NCBI GenBank assembly: GCA_022264855.1
Contig: JABYQU010000047.1
Span: forward strand, 268,499-332,498
Length of the DNA: 64,000 bases
From: Lenzites betulinus
Taxonomy: Eukaryota > Basidiomycota > Agaricomycetes > Polyporales > Polyporaceae
Direction of reading: 5' to 3'
Part shown: positions 22,367-35,012 of the stretch, piece after piece
Position numbering within the stretch: position 1 is the first letter of the stretch
How the letters are laid out: each line of letters opens with the position of its first letter
The notes under the pieces: generated by a model
Told to the model about the DNA's origin: nothing
The model's input: the letters and a program-made list of their open reading frames with translations, nothing else
Database searches by the model: none
Program-made: the position numbers and the translations under genes

Positions 22367-23969
22367 TGCGAGGAAATATCGCTGGATGAATGCCGGGTGG
22401 GAAGGAAGACGGAGTTACTCCCGTGAACGAGGGTAGTGCGGCGGAAGGGGCCTCGAGCACGTTCATATACCCCCTCGCGGACTCCCTGTGGGACGTCGCG
22501 GAGTAATCGGAAGTAGCAGAGCTCGCTTGCGCGACGACGCACGGCAGCTGCGCACACGGCCGCCTGCCTAGCAGGCTCTCGGGGGCAAAGCATAATAGCA
22601 CATCGACGCAAGGCTCGCGGGCAGAGCCTGCATCGGCGCGCAATCCTACTGGTGCGCGGGGAGGGGTGTCGCGCGTTCCTGAGCCGGCGCGGCGGCTGTT
22701 CTCATGCGCGAGCCGTTGCAGGCAAAACGTACAACCTGAAACGGTCAGTTCAGGATCGCTTGTGTGATGTGCGTCCCACAGGTCGGTTCCGCGAGGGTAT
22801 CGCGAAGTTCAGAACGAAGGTCGGTAGAAGGTCGTTAACCGCATGGGCGATGTGACGTCATACTCGCATGAGCGTGTCTGAGTGCCCGAGCTGCCTAGGA
22901 AGGGCTAACGCAGGTTAGAATGACGTTCGACAGTGGGTTATGTACTTACATTGCAGCCGCGCTGACGTTGGTCAAAGGAGCTTCCGGCATTATGACCTAG
23001 CGATACATGGGCTCGGGACTTGTGCGTGGTATGACGCAGTGCGTGTTCTCAGGACTGCTGATAGCAAAGCAAGTCCGATGTGCCTAGCGCATCGAAGTCT
23101 TGCGGGCATCATTTTTCCCGTGTCCAATATAGTTGTGAGAATACATACCGTCAGAGGAGTGAGCGCGCGTGAGTCGTCTTCAAGTCGCTTGCAGTGCTTA
23201 GCCGGCCGGGTTGGCGGATATAACTCGCAATAATAATTTGCTGCGGTGCTGGGAATATATGCGAAGGCATCGGCAAGGATCTCACAGCATATGCCAGGCA
23301 CAGCAGTCAGGTTCTTCAACGTTCGAACCGTGCGCTAGAATTGCAGGCGTCGCCAGCGCGAATCGCTCATGGAGATCGCCCGGCGGCGTGTAGAAAGCGA
23401 CCGCTGTATGGCGCAGTGTACAATATGATACACCATGTGAGACAGTCACACATCCACGCATTGTATCTTGAGAGTCTGAGAAATGAAACTTTGAAGAGGG
23501 ACCACGACTTCGAAAATTGGGACTTACAGATCGTTGTGCGTGCGTCAAGTTCCGCTGTGTATTTCACATGCATAGAGTATATGTACTGCATACGGACATA
23601 CGTTGTTCATTCGCGCCAACCTGACGATGTTTTATCAGTGTTGAGATTGGGTTGGAGTGGGCGTCGGCGGAGACGCGTTGAACGCAGGCGCCGAATCATT
23701 GATATTGCCGGCATTCTCCGAGTACAGTAGCACTGCCACCACTAGTCCTGGCAGCGACTGCTTCAACTTGACACTACCAGTGGCCAACAGCCTCCTACCT
23801 TCCTGCTAATTCTTCTAGAGCATGAAGCACTGGCGTCGCATATCAATGTCACTTGTACAAGACAACGTATCAATGGGCTGTACATCAATTGGAAGCGCTG
23901 GTCTATTCGACTAGGGTCGAACTCGAGGTAACCGTACTGGCAATACTGGGTCGATTATTGCTGACAGGT
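22367..23969. other. Intergenic region between protease copies 2 and 3
   Basis: About 1.6 kb. The first part is the promoter side of copy 2; the rest holds only short frames. Nothing recognised. Confidence 0.5.
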
Positions 23970-25828
23970 TCAGTTAGTCGTCGCGTTGGTGAAATCTGTT
24001 GTCGCAAACCCGGCCCGATTATTGGTAGCGTCGTAAGCATGGTAAAACCTCTGGAGGAACGTCATCCCGTTGATGAAGTCGAGGCCGTGGCCGCTCGAGG
24101 AGCCCAAACTGTTGACAATCAGGTAGATGGTGCCCGCGGTGCCCCCTATGGCCGTGTTGAGCTATTCCACAGCCAAAAATTAGTACGCTAGGACGATCTC
24201 CCTATGTAACATCTGGTCGGCATCACTCACTGAGCGGGGCCAGATTTGGGCGTTGGGTGTCAGCTCATATGAGCTCTAGAATGAATGGATGTGGATAACA
24301 GCAATCGACTCAGAAATTAGCGATACGCACATTTCCAATATGGAACCACAAGCTTTGCAGATTAGCAAATTGGGCCGGAGTAATCGTGAGAAGGCCAGTG
24401 GTAGAATCGGGCACGCCACCCGTCACATTCTGGTAGGTAGCAAATGCATCTGCAACGACATGCTTATAAGCGGTAGCCCTTGGAGCAGCGAGTTGGATTT
24501 ATACGCACCGCTCGCAATGAGAGTCAAAGTTGTGCCAGTGTCAACAATCCCCGCGGTAGTAGGTAAGACCGGCGTGCCGGGGGACCCGTAGGTAATAGAT
24601 TGGTCGATACCCACGTATCTGTTGGCAGGGGCAGTAGACGTGATTGGTCTGTACAGAAAATAAGTTGAGCAAGTGGTTCCTGGCACGAAATTTAATGATA
24701 TCATACACATAATAGAGAGGCTCCTTGAAGTTGGTTGAATCGACACCTCCGAAGGTTATCACGCCATCCGTGAGGTTACCTGAGGTTGTCGGAAAGAAAC
24801 AAATCCCAACTTTGTTTTCTTCAACGGTCCCTTGCTTGAAGAGGTTGTCTCGGACGGTGGGGATCTCCGACATGGTGTTGGGCCCGGCCAAAGTACCTGC
24901 CAGTACAGCCACGGCTGTGAATAGCAAGAACATGCTAGTGCCAGGCGAACCACTACTGACCTTCTGTGAGGTCCACAGGTCCAATGCTAAAATTATGAGA
25001 TGTCAATATCTGCAGACACCTCTGCGATAGAAGCCTTGCATACCCGAGGATGCCGTCGACTTGCTTGAAGCCCTTGCTGACGGTTGCAGCACCAATCCCC
25101 TGGTTCTCAATGACAACCCCTGGTGCTATGGTCACCGTGTCATTAAATTCGTTTCCTGGTGAGACACGAGGGCAGTGAGCACGAGACTTACTAGTACCGC
25201 TCTGAGCTGTTGTCACATACCAAGAAAAAAACCCGACCCGTAGGTTACTTCCTTTGATGGAGCCAAAGATAACGCGGGATGAAAGCACAGCATGGTGAAG
25301 AGAGGAATGAACGTACAACTATATCACCCGTTGGCTTTGAAGAGCTCGTCTCTTTGTAGGGATTCAAAAGCTGAGCACCAACCCAAGTGTTGGAACTTCC
25401 GGTGTCAACCAACAGGGAATCTGCAAGACGCATGATGTTTCTGTTACGACTTTAGATGGGTGGAGGCGTACAATTATTCGGCGGGGTTCCTACTCCAATC
25501 TGAAAATCACAGCACACGTCATCCACTGTAGTCCGTAGCGAGAATAACGACTTACAGTCACGGCATAATTGACGTACTGGTTCACGGCTGGGACTCCTGT
25601 GGTCCCGTTCATAGAGGACACTGCTTGGGAACGAGCCAGGAGAGCCTTGGCCCGTGCCTGATCAAGCTGGACAAGGTTTGCAGTACCCGTCATGTTGAAT
25701 CGGCGTGTAACGGGGAGGGTAAAGAACGGAGGCTCTCGCACGACGAGGGCCACCGTGCACTGTAGGGGGACACTCAACGCAAAGATATGAAAGAGAAGGG
25801 AGACGAGGTGGAGCCCGGCAAATGGCAT
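23970..25828 (-). CDS. Polyporopepsin-like aspartic protease, copy 3
   Basis: Same architecture as copies 2 and 4. Signal peptide (LHLVSLLFHIFALSVPLQC), propeptide (VTRRFNMTGTANLVQLDQARAK), NQYVNYAVT then IGVGTPPNN in a separate exon, and SLLVDTGSSNTWVGAQL with the first catalytic Asp. The flap is TYGSG, the second triad IVDTGTTLTLIASG, and the C-terminus DFINGMTFLQRFYHAYD ... TNATTN. The C-terminal block is the most divergent of the set (FLQRFYHAYD instead of FLERFYYVFD), hinting at relaxed constraint or a shifted specificity. Secreted acid protease by family. Confidence 0.87.
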
Positions 25829-26720
25829 GGCGCCAGTGAGAATATAAGGGACAGTGGTCGACTGGGGAGAGGTTGTGAATGAAAGTGGGCTGGGTGCACC
25901 TTAGTCGACTTACACGAATACGTTGTGAGGTTTTTATAGGTTTCCTGCGCGAGGCGAGGAGCGGCTGAGAGGCCTGACATGCAGGGGATCGGTGGCAGCC
26001 TCTAGTACGACTAGTCACGTACGCACTACGCCTCATGTCTGGGAATGGATCAATCAGTCACGTCTGTTTTGACAGAACTCTCGATTTGTACGTACTCTCC
26101 TTGGCCACACCGAATAACACTATGTGGGTCGCTGACTGGTGCCGAGCTGGAACTGATCAGGTTCAATGGAGATTCGCCTGAAGCGTGCAGGTTGTATGTG
26201 ATACATCGATTCCTGCTGTGATGCAGGGGTTTGTGTGTGTGTGGGAGGGGGCTACAAACATTGGCATCCCGCTCGAGGGGCTAGTAGGGACTCCAATGCA
26301 CTACGGCGCAGCACTGAATCGCACGGCGCCCTATAGCACATTCATAGCACTGGAGATCAGAGTTATGATAATACTACCATGCCATTGGGGGACGCCACCA
26401 CGAGCATCCCCTCCGAGTCATGGCGGTTGTCAAATAGAACTCGAAGGTACTCACAAGAACAGCGTGGCGCAAGCATGAAGTGTGCGAGCACGAGGAGTTT
26501 CCGCCGAAGACGCCTGGAATGAAGCCACAAATCGGTCAGATCGGCGAAATAACTGGATCGCAGCAGAAGCTCGATGCAGTGCACGGAGGCCGCATGCATC
26601 GTCCTTGCCAAGTTCAACCTACGTATCCGGAGGATGATCCGAACAAACTAAGTGACATTGACGATAGCAGTCAGATACATCAGCGGAAGTCGAGAGCCAC
26701 ACCGATTCAGAGCCTGGCCA
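25829..26720. other. Intergenic region between protease copies 3 and 4
   Basis: Promoter side of copy 3, then about 700 bp without a recognisable gene. Confidence 0.5.
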
Positions 26721-28539
26721 CTAGTTCGTGGTCGCGTCTGTGAACTGCGTGGTGGCGAAACCGACGCGGCTGTTGGCGATGTCGAACACATAATAGAACC
26801 GCTCCAGGAAGGTCATGCCGTCAATGAAGTCAAGCCCTTCTCCGCTGACGCTGCCGAGGTCGCTCACGATGAGGTAGACAGAGTCTGCCTGGCCACCGAT
26901 AGCGGTGTTGAGCTTTTGAAGGCATGAGAGTAAGTACTGTATTTTCATGCGAGATTTGAGTGGTTTTACGCACCGCACGAGGCCAGATTTGTGCATTTGG
27001 GGTAAACTCGAATGTGGTCTGGATGGGAAAGTCAGCGTTTGGAGCATTCTAGGTGACTGCATCCGCACCTCTCCGATGTGGAAAAACAAGCTCTCAAGGT
27101 TCGCGAATTGATCGGGGGTAATGCTCAGAAGTCCAGTGGCGTCGTCAGGTACGCCGCCTGTGAGGTTCTGGTATATGGCAAATGCATCTGTGGCGCCCCA
27201 TCAGTTCGATGAACTGCTAAATGCACGACAGCGAACTCACCGCTCGCAAGGAGCAAGAGGGTGGTCCCTGTGTCGGTGATGCCGGACGTAGTGGCGAGAA
27301 CGGTCGTGCCAGCCGAGCCGTACGTCACGGTCTGGTCGATCCCTACAAACGTGTTTGCGGGGGACGAGGATGTGATCGGGCTGCGCAGTATGTTGTCAGA
27401 CAACCTTCGCGCCATAAAGCGTCTCATGAGATGGCGTACACGAAGGTTAGAGGTCCTGTGAACTTGGTCTCATCAATACCACCGAAGGCAAGCTCGCCAT
27501 TCGTCTCTTCCAGGGACTGGGTGGGGGCGAACGAGATACCGATCTCGTGCGCCGAGAGAAGCCCTTGAGTGAAGGCGTTGTCCACGACAGTAGGAATGCA
27601 TTCAGTGATAGCAGGTATCAGCGTTCCTATGCACACAGTTAGGTTCTTCGTCTGATTGACCCCGACGGAATGTTGACTCACCGCACGTCAGGTCTACAGG
27701 ACCAATGCTACGAATAATAGTCAGGTGAAGGTACCCCGTCGTATGTACTAACGGAACATACCCAATGATCCCGTCGACACCGTCGAAACCTTCGTCTTCT
27801 AACGCCGCGCCGATAGTTTGGCCCTGCACGACAAACCCGTCCGCCAGAGTGACCGAGTCTGTGAACGCCTCCCCTGCACGAAGTCATTATATGAGATCGA
27901 AAGGTGCATAAGATTGATAAACACCGACCGAAAACGAATCCAGACCCGTAAGTCACTGACTGTGTAATCGTGCATTTCAGTTCAAGGCTCAATGCGAACA
28001 AAGGGCAGACTCTCGTACGCACCACCAGGTTACCTGTAGCTTTCGAGGTGTCTGTGCGCACGTACGCCTTGCCAGCACCGACCCATGTGTTAGAGCTTCC
28101 AGTATCGATTAACAGAGAATCTGTCGAGCCGTTAACTAGTGCCAAAACCGGCTGTCAAACTCGAAGTACTACGCACATTCCGTTGGTGGGCTCCCAACGC
28201 CAACCTACAAAAGTAGTCAGTGAGCCCTAGACGGCAAGCCAATGATAGTCACAAGTGGCATACTGTGGCAACATAGTCGACGGCTTGATTAGTGACTGGC
28301 GCGTCGAATATGGTCGCGCGTGGCGTTTGTTCCGCGCCCGCTTTCGCGCGTGCCTTGAGGGCCTTGGCCCTAGCCTGATCAAGCTTGACGAGGTTCGCTG
28401 CTCCTGTCACGTTTAGCCTACGCGCGATAGGGAGCGTAATTCGCGAGGCATCTCGCACAACAAGCGCACTCCCCGCGAGCGGAAGGCCAACGATGACGAT
28501 GTATAGGAAGGCGGAGACGACTTGAAGACCAGCGAGCAT
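26721..28539 (-). CDS. Polyporopepsin-like aspartic protease, copy 4
   Basis: Signal peptide (LYIVIVGLPLAGSAL), propeptide (IARRLNVTGAANLVKLDQARAK), TNQAVDYVAT, then VGVGSPPTE and SLLIDTGSSNTWVGAGKAY with the first catalytic Asp. The flap is TYGSG, the second triad ITDTGTTLLLLASG, and the end DFIDGMTFLERFYYVFDIANSRVG ... TDATTN, matching polyporopepsin-type C-termini. Several ~50-nt introns. Tandem with copies 2 and 3 in the same orientation, with 0.9-1.6 kb spacers, so each has its own promoter. It looks fully functional. Confidence 0.88.
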
Positions 28540-29453
28540 GGCGTTTCAAAGGAGCAGAAAGAGTGCAGTGCAGGCAATGAACCGTCGCTACAGGCGGGTT
28601 GCCGAGAATGTATCGTCCCGGGGGTAGATATAGCGATCCAAATGCTTGCGAAAGTTGTTCGCAACCGAATTACAGTGTCCACTAGCAATGGTCTCGTGCG
28701 ATGCAGTCCGCGCAAGAACTTCCTCGTCGCACAGCGTCGGGTCCATTAGCGAATGAAGTTGTCGGCTTCGTCATCCGGTTTTGCGACCCCATACGCAAGT
28801 GATAGGTCCATGCAATACATGCGCGACTCGTTTCCCATGTCGGGAGTAGTAGAAAGATCTGGAAGAGAAGGATTTCAAGCCAGCGAGGATAGCATCATCT
28901 TATCCGAAGCATACCTCATATCGAGCGAGGGAGAATGTCGCTGGACTCGGTACCGCGCCCGCGCCCGCGTTCCACGGAAACGGCGCAATTTGCGCATGAC
29001 ATCATATGATGCAGATCCCTGTGAACATTCAGCGCTGTATCAACTGACGGAGATATCACAGGTAGAACCGCGGCGGGAGCGACTCAGGCACTTGAGAACG
29101 AGTTTGGCAGCTCTTGCCCATGTCGAAGACGACCCAGATTGACAAATGATGAAAGAGCTGCGACTTCGTTATGAGTGCGCAGCTGGACGCCAGGTATAAC
29201 AATGGCGATATGCCGGATGGTGTAGTCGGCACGCCGTACAACATAGGAGCAGTTGGGGAGTCCGACACAGAGCAAGATAACGGCAGCCCGTGCTTCCGCA
29301 CCGGCAAGAGGTTAAACACACCGCCGTTTCGATGGAGTCCACTGTAATGTACAATTCCAGAACGCCCCGCAGATCTACTGCCCACGTCGGCGACAAGGTC
29401 ATGAGTATGGTCACGAAGGGAAGGGATGAACGCACCTTCATAACCTCCGCCAC
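28540..29453. other. Intergenic, no gene recognised
   Basis: Promoter side of protease copy 4 and the 3' flank of the dioxygenase gene. A 129-codon plus-strand frame at 28753-29142 has no recognisable features. Confidence 0.45.
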
Positions 29454-30768
29454 TTATGATTGTAGGCCATTACCGAGCTGCTCTCGGAGCACGCGGCCAC
29501 GGTCCAGAACCGGGTCAGCTTCAAGATAGCACCCCTTCAGCCATCGATTGGTTTCTCCTTCGCCCCCGACCGCCCCCTCGCGCTCCCAGAAAGCCGTGCG
29601 AGCGTGCAACACGCGACGGTTGTCAAACAGGACCGCGTCGCCCTCGCGTAGAAGATGCTCGAACCGCACCTCGGGATCGTCGAGCATAGACGCGAAGCGC
29701 CTCATGGCCGGGTAGAATGCAGCGGGGGTCTGGAGGGAGAGCGGTGCCTGGAACGGCGGTGAGTAGTTGATGAACTCGACTGGGGCCGGGGCCGACGCAT
29801 CTTCCTGGGAACGACAAAGCTGGATGGTCGGGTGCGAGTAGTGCAGGTGGTGCCCGTCGTTAATGTAGTGAAACGCCACCGGGGTCGTAGCAAGGACGTC
29901 GAATGCATCCGGATCTATTTGGCGCAACTTGGACGCGACGTGAGCCGCATCGACGAAGATGGACTTGCCGCCTTCTACGCGGTTGCGAAGGCAATGGAGG
30001 ATTTGGTACCTCGGGGGATGTTGAAAGTATCTAAAGGATATCAATCAATGCGCTGTCTGACGATACACAGCATACATACAGCAGATCCATATGTAAGCCC
30101 AAGTCAATGTTCGTGTAGGCTATATTGCGGCTGTTCTTGATATTCTTCACGTCCCAGGTTTCCCCATAGAATGTAGTCCGCAACTCCCCGAATCGTTCTC
30201 CAAGCTTCCGAAGCTCGCAGTCCTCGTTCGATGTTTGAGAATTTGGCACATCGGTCACAAATAGGAGACCGTAACGCGTGAGTTGAGTGATTGCTGTTAG
30301 GAGGCCCCTGGGTGTGTCGAGCGCTTCGTATGGCACGAAGAGGTCCCGTCCTGATTGAAGGCGTTTTACGTCCCATTCGACCTTGTTGATATCGCAATGA
30401 AACTTTTTCACAGATTGATGAGTAGCGTAGCGACTGAGAAAGTCTGCAGGATAGAGTGATTGGTGACCGGAATCCCAAGTGATGCGCACACCGTCTTCGG
30501 AGATGTTTACCCCAGAGTCTTTGCTTGGCTTCACGTCCGATGGGACGTCTGAAGAGCGATTCAATTTCTGGCGAGTTGATGGGTGCAGACAAGAAGGGCA
30601 TTGACACGAGTCTCGAAGCCAGACAAACGGATATGCATGCCCGTTGTAAACCAAGTGATCCTTTGCCTGAGGAACGAGTGAGGACATCCTCCGTAGGCTA
30701 TGCCGTAGATTAGGACTGAGACGGAATGTTCCAGCAGAGGCAAGGGTGTTGAAGGATCTTCCAAACAT
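29454..30768 (-). CDS. Gamma-butyrobetaine / trimethyllysine dioxygenase-like 2OG oxygenase
   Basis: Two exons (30768-30080 and 30030-29454, intron 49 nt) give 421 aa. The N-terminal domain has WLRDSCQCPSCLHPSTRQK, the Cys/His zinc-site pattern of the GBBH N-terminal domain. The catalytic TauD-like domain shows GLHMDLLYF (H-x-D iron ligands, across the intron), RNRVEGGKSIFVDA, and the distal histidine in RRVLHARTAF. Enzymes of this family hydroxylate gamma-butyrobetaine or trimethyllysine in carnitine synthesis, using Fe(II), 2-oxoglutarate and O2. The Arg/Ser-rich N-terminus could be a mitochondrial presequence. Another Met in frame at 30801 is possible. Which of the two carnitine-pathway substrates applies cannot be told by eye. 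Confidence 0.85.
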
Positions 30769-31138
30769 CTCACGTCTCGATACGGTGATGGTCAAACACA
30801 AGTCGTCCGAGTATTGAATGCATGCACATCAGGAGAGCCATGAAGCACGGGAATTGCCGATTGGGCGGCAGTGCACCAGACTAAGTAAGCTAGTAAGTAT
30901 GTAGTAAGTATAAAGTAAGCAGTATCAGTACCGTCGTGGATCATAGTCAGCTCTCTGCCCCAATACTTATAGAAACAACTTATTCTGCGCCCTCCAACAT
31001 ACATAGGTCCAAGCAAGGCGCGATCCGAGTCGGCGGATACATACAAGGTCGATGCCGATGTCTAGAGGCTACTAGGCAGCACTTCCCTGGTTATAACGTA
31101 CAGCTAAAACCCTGCGATACAACCATGCGAGACACGAA
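30769..31138. other. Intergenic, AGTA-rich
   Basis: Short low-complexity AGTAAGTA-type sequence at 30885-30935; otherwise featureless. Confidence 0.45.
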
Positions 31139-31879
31139 TTAGACCAGCGCGACCTCCTCCTCCTCGATCTCGAGTCCTATAAGCTTCCAATCAGAGACGT
31201 ACCCCATCGTAGCTATTTTATATATCTTCAGCGTGCTCCGCGCATCCACAATCATCGTCTCTGGCACCCACTTCGAGTCTTCATCATCGACCCGTAGTTG
31301 ACGGGTCTGCACTATCTTCAGGAGAGCGTTGACGTCGCGCACGTCCGTATACTGTTTGAGTCGCATGTCTGTCCGATGTGATGCTCGGTGGTCCCGCCAT
31401 CCTTGTAGTTTCAACAGCAATTGCGGGATAAGTGGCATCGCTGGAAGCAGATGCGGTGATGGCGTGGAGATGCGTGCGAGGGGAACATCAGGGATGTCGA
31501 GAATGCCGGGGATGAGGACGTCGACCTTGCAGCGCTGGAATGTGCCGGGGATACGGTACCAGAGCACCCGGTAGGTTGCGCTAGGGTTACGCGAACGGAC
31601 GAGGGTGTACTGAGCATCTGCGCGTACGAGGACTTCTTTGAGGTATTCCTGGCCGTATATGTGGGTAAGCACGACGAGATCGACATCCTGCGCGTAGCCA
31701 GCGTCAGAGTTGATCATCGTCAGGTAGGCCGAGAGAGAGGAACTTACGTTTGGCGTTCGCTTGACACCGTATAGGTAACTCGCAACGCTCCCGATGAGAC
31801 AGCACTTCAGCCCCTTCTCCTCGAATATTTCAATCGTTCTCCGCGCTACATCGAGCACTTGTGAGGATGTGCAAGACAT
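31139..31879 (-). CDS. Nucleotidyltransferase-fold protein of Agaricomycete type
   Basis: Exons 31879-31748 and 31687-31139 give 226 aa. The order helix, GSVASYLYG, then DVDLVVL is that of minimal nucleotidyltransferase folds: a GS motif followed by a D-x-D metal site. KVDVLIPG further on supplies a third acidic strand. Such proteins are abundant in mushrooms, mostly of unknown function, and some resemble antitoxin or kanamycin nucleotidyltransferase folds. The 60-nt intron (31688-31747) has good ends (GTAAGTT ... GCGCAG) and no in-frame stop, so retention would only insert 20 residues. Translation could start at 32020, adding 47 residues, but MSCTSSQVLDVARR is a more typical start. Function unknown. 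Confidence 0.65.
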   Translation of the reverse strand: MSCTSSQVLDVARRTIEIFEEKGLKCCLIGSVASYLYGVKRTPNVSSSLSAYLTMINSDAGYAQDVDLVVLTHIYGQEYLKEVLVRADAQYTLVRSRNPSATYRVLWYRIPGTFQRCKVDVLIPGILDIPDVPLARISTPSPHLLPAMPLIPQLLLKLQGWRDHRASHRTDMRLKQYTDVRDVNALLKIVQTRQLRVDDEDSKWVPETMIVDARSTLKIYKIATMGYVSDWKLIGLEIEEEEVALV

Positions 31880-32020
31880 CTTGTGGAAGAGATCCGAGGG
31901 CAGGGTAGTAGTATCCGCGGGTGGGGAAGGGGCTACAGGCGGGGAGAACTGATACCAAGAGATCTGGTGCTGCGGTAGTGCGAAAGCGTGTACGGCGACC
32001 TGACCAAACTTTACTCGCAT

Positions 32021-32811
32021 GGCATTCGCACGGCCGTGTCTGAGAAGAGCTTATGCGCTTCCGCACGAGGCGTCGACCACGTGCGTGTACGGCTATTATA
32101 ACAGACTTGACGTAGGTGCACTACTCTCGATATTCTTGCTGTGATAAAAGTCACATTTCATTAGAACAATGAGCATACATAGACAGCGAGGTTGGAGAGC
32201 GTACTTACTTGTCATTATCGCTATGGACCGAGTAGGCTTGGAGCCTTAAGAGAGGTGGGGTATCGTCCTCTAATTGAAGAATTCTAAGCGACTGCTATGG
32301 TCACGACGTGTGGTTCATGAGGAAATTCGGAGTGCGACAGCATAGTAGCCGTGACATATACCGGCAGAATGGCTTTTTTCTAATGCACACGTCAGAACAC
32401 CACACTCTGGATACTGATCACAGACAATGCGTACCGTTACCGCCTTACTGCCACTGGTAGTATGCTATGGCTAAGGTAGCAAGTTGCAGGTCATGAGCAT
32501 GAATCCAATCGAATATTGATGCACCGGAAGATCCCGAGACTTTAGGGAGTGAGTGAGTGTATTATTTGACCGCTTGGGAGGAGGAGGAGGCAGATTGACG
32601 ATCCAACGTTCAACGTTCAGCCCTACCAGGCCATCAGCGTACTACACGGGAACTACTACTATATAACTTGGTACTTTAATACGTTCTTGAGACAAATTAC
32701 GTAAGTAGCGTCTAAGCTTGTCTCGCACTTTAAGTTTCTAAGTTTCACCCCACTTCCACCGTCACTTCGACTCACTTGACATCGCCTTCGTCCTACTTGT
32801 AGTCGTCGTCG
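32021..32811. other. Divergent promoter region
   Basis: Separates the minus-strand nucleotidyltransferase-like gene from the plus-strand vacuolar-protein gene. No gene recognised. Confidence 0.5.
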
Positions 32812-34784
32812 ATGGAGGCCCCGTCTCTAAGAGTCGACAAGGGAAAGGCTAGGGCGCAAGATGCTGAGCCGACAGAACACACACCGCTTCTTGCATCGAC
32901 CTCGACCTCGCTTTCTTCTCGGGATGCCAGCATTGAGCATCCACACGCTCAGAGGCGACTTTACTCTCGGCTACTGTCTGTCTTCCTAATATCACTATCT
33001 GTATGTATCCTCGCTTTTGCTCTGGTCGCGATTATCGCGTACTCCTACGGTTCCCATGCGTCACAAATGCCGCCGGAAGAGCTCCTCCGAAGAGCATTCG
33101 TGGTGCAGGGGCCGGATAGAGTGGAGGTCGTTTCCGCGTCGAGCACCGAGGGAGTAGTGCTGCTAGTCTCCGCAAGGGTTGGTCTGGACGTGGGCAGCGT
33201 GGTCAAGGTTAAACGCAGTGAAGACGATAGCTATTTCGAAGCCTTGTGGAAGTCTCTTGGCCGCTGGGGAATCCGTCGACTCGACCGCATCACCACGACA
33301 CTCTCCTCAATACAGGTCTCTCCGAGGGTCCATCCTGATGTCGTTCTGGCGACTATCACACCTGCGCCGTTTGAGATTCCTCTCACAGCCGACCCACCTT
33401 CGAAAGACGTTAGCTGGCTGACCCCTGTGGAAATTCAAGTACGCATTCAGCCGACCGAAGATATCCCCGCCTTGTTGCACTTTGTTCGGGAGAGCTGGAA
33501 GATTGGCTACGTGAGTGTACAGGCCACAGTCGCGCAGGCCGTTGTGCACGGAGGTGGTCTGCGAGGGGCTGGATGGAGGGGCCTCTTCGCCGTATCTCAT
33601 ACGAATATTCGTCCCGTCATCAACGTGCAGAGTGAGTTCGTAGACTTCTATAATCCATGTATGACACTAAATACCCACAGTTCCACCCGTCCCGGGGCTG
33701 CCACCACCGGGGAACAACCATCCTCTGCCGAACTTCTCTGACTTGGTCACCCTGCAGTCCTTCGAAATTAGATCAACGAACAATACCATTCATCTTGAAG
33801 CCAATGCCACAGCCGTAAATCCCATCCCGCTGGATCTCGAGTTCGTCTCGCCACCACTGCCGTTTGTGATCGCCCTCCCTTCACCAAATACCTCTTCCGT
33901 TCCCGTAGCGGCCGTGCATTCCCACCCCTTCGCCCTTACCCACCCGAACATCTCCTTTACTGTGAGCGGCAAAGTAGTTCCGCTAGCACAGAATGCATCT
34001 AGCGCGCTCTCCGTGTTCGTCAGCGAATACATCTCTGGTCGGGACGCCGACATCCAAATCACCACCCCTCTTATGCCCGGGCTAGTCGTCAACACCACCT
34101 TTCCCGCGCCTCATCCGAAACCCGAAATTCTGCAGAACGTGACGATTAGCAACATGCGTATCAAGCCCTCGGGCACGAGCATGGTTGCGAGCGGCACCGT
34201 GCATGCTCTCGTCGTCCTCCCGCGCGGCATCAATGTCGGCGTTAACGCAAGCCGCGTCTTCCCGGATGTGCTCGTCTTCGACGGTCCTGTGAACCCAGGT
34301 CCGGACACGAACGACTCGGACACCTCTGGAAACGGAAGGAGCCCTCCGCCGACACAGCCCGTTCCTGATCCGCTGCCGCCACACGCATTTGCGCATATCT
34401 TACCGGAGGATTGGCTGCCCGCGGAGTGCATTGCTGTGGAAGGACCCGAGGGCTCCGGATCGACGGTGGCGGTTTCGGCGCATATCATTGACGTCCCATT
34501 GGAGGTGTTACCCGGGCGGGAACGCGAGTTCAGTAATTTTGTGTCCAAGGTTTGTTCGCGCAGTATCATGAGCCGACAAATTTGATAACATGTCTCCCCC
34601 GGTCTAGGTCATTTTTGGCACACAGGGCGCAGTTGCAGGCGTGCAAGGTGTCGCGGCGGTTGCCGCTCGTGTTCATGGGCTGCCCTTTGCAAACGGCCGG
34701 GATGGAGAGATGGAGCTGACGGGTCTTCCGTTCCAGGGGAGCGTAAGGATAGGGAAGAAGAGCGTTTTGGACGGACTCAACTGA
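32812..34784 (+). CDS. Vacuolar single-pass membrane protein, Tag1 (YLR173W)-like, DUF3712 type
   Basis: Exons 32812-33631, 33681-34549 and 34608-34784 join in frame to 621 aa. The cytosolic N-terminus contains EHTPLLAS, an acidic dileucine-type vacuolar sorting signal. One membrane helix follows (LLSVFLISLSVCILAFALVAIIAYSYG), then a large lumenal region of repeated beta-rich modules with many N-glycosylation sequons (for example ANATAV, QNASSA, QNVTIS). This layout matches the fungal DUF3712 family, including yeast Tag1, a vacuolar membrane protein implicated in ending autophagosome formation. A Pro-rich loop (RSPPPTQPVPDPLPP) separates two lumenal modules. The family link is from architecture, not a search. 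Confidence 0.6.
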
Positions 34785-35012
34785 TCATCTCGTGCCGCGT
34801 GTATCTTACTGATATATCATCAGGACAATTGCTCAGGTTGTAACTCCTATGACTCGATCTAAACGGTGTTTTTGTAACGCAGACAACAGTCTCTCTTCGT
34901 GTTTATGTAACTAGTATAGGCAGCGCCTTCTTCATCATCCCGTATATGACCTGTAGATTCGCATAGTAATATCGTACAACCTCACCCAGTATCTTCCAAC
35001 TGCCAACCCAGC

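Noticed and set aside
28753..29142. 129-codon plus-strand frame
   Set aside because: No recognisable motif, no start context, and no neighbouring exon.
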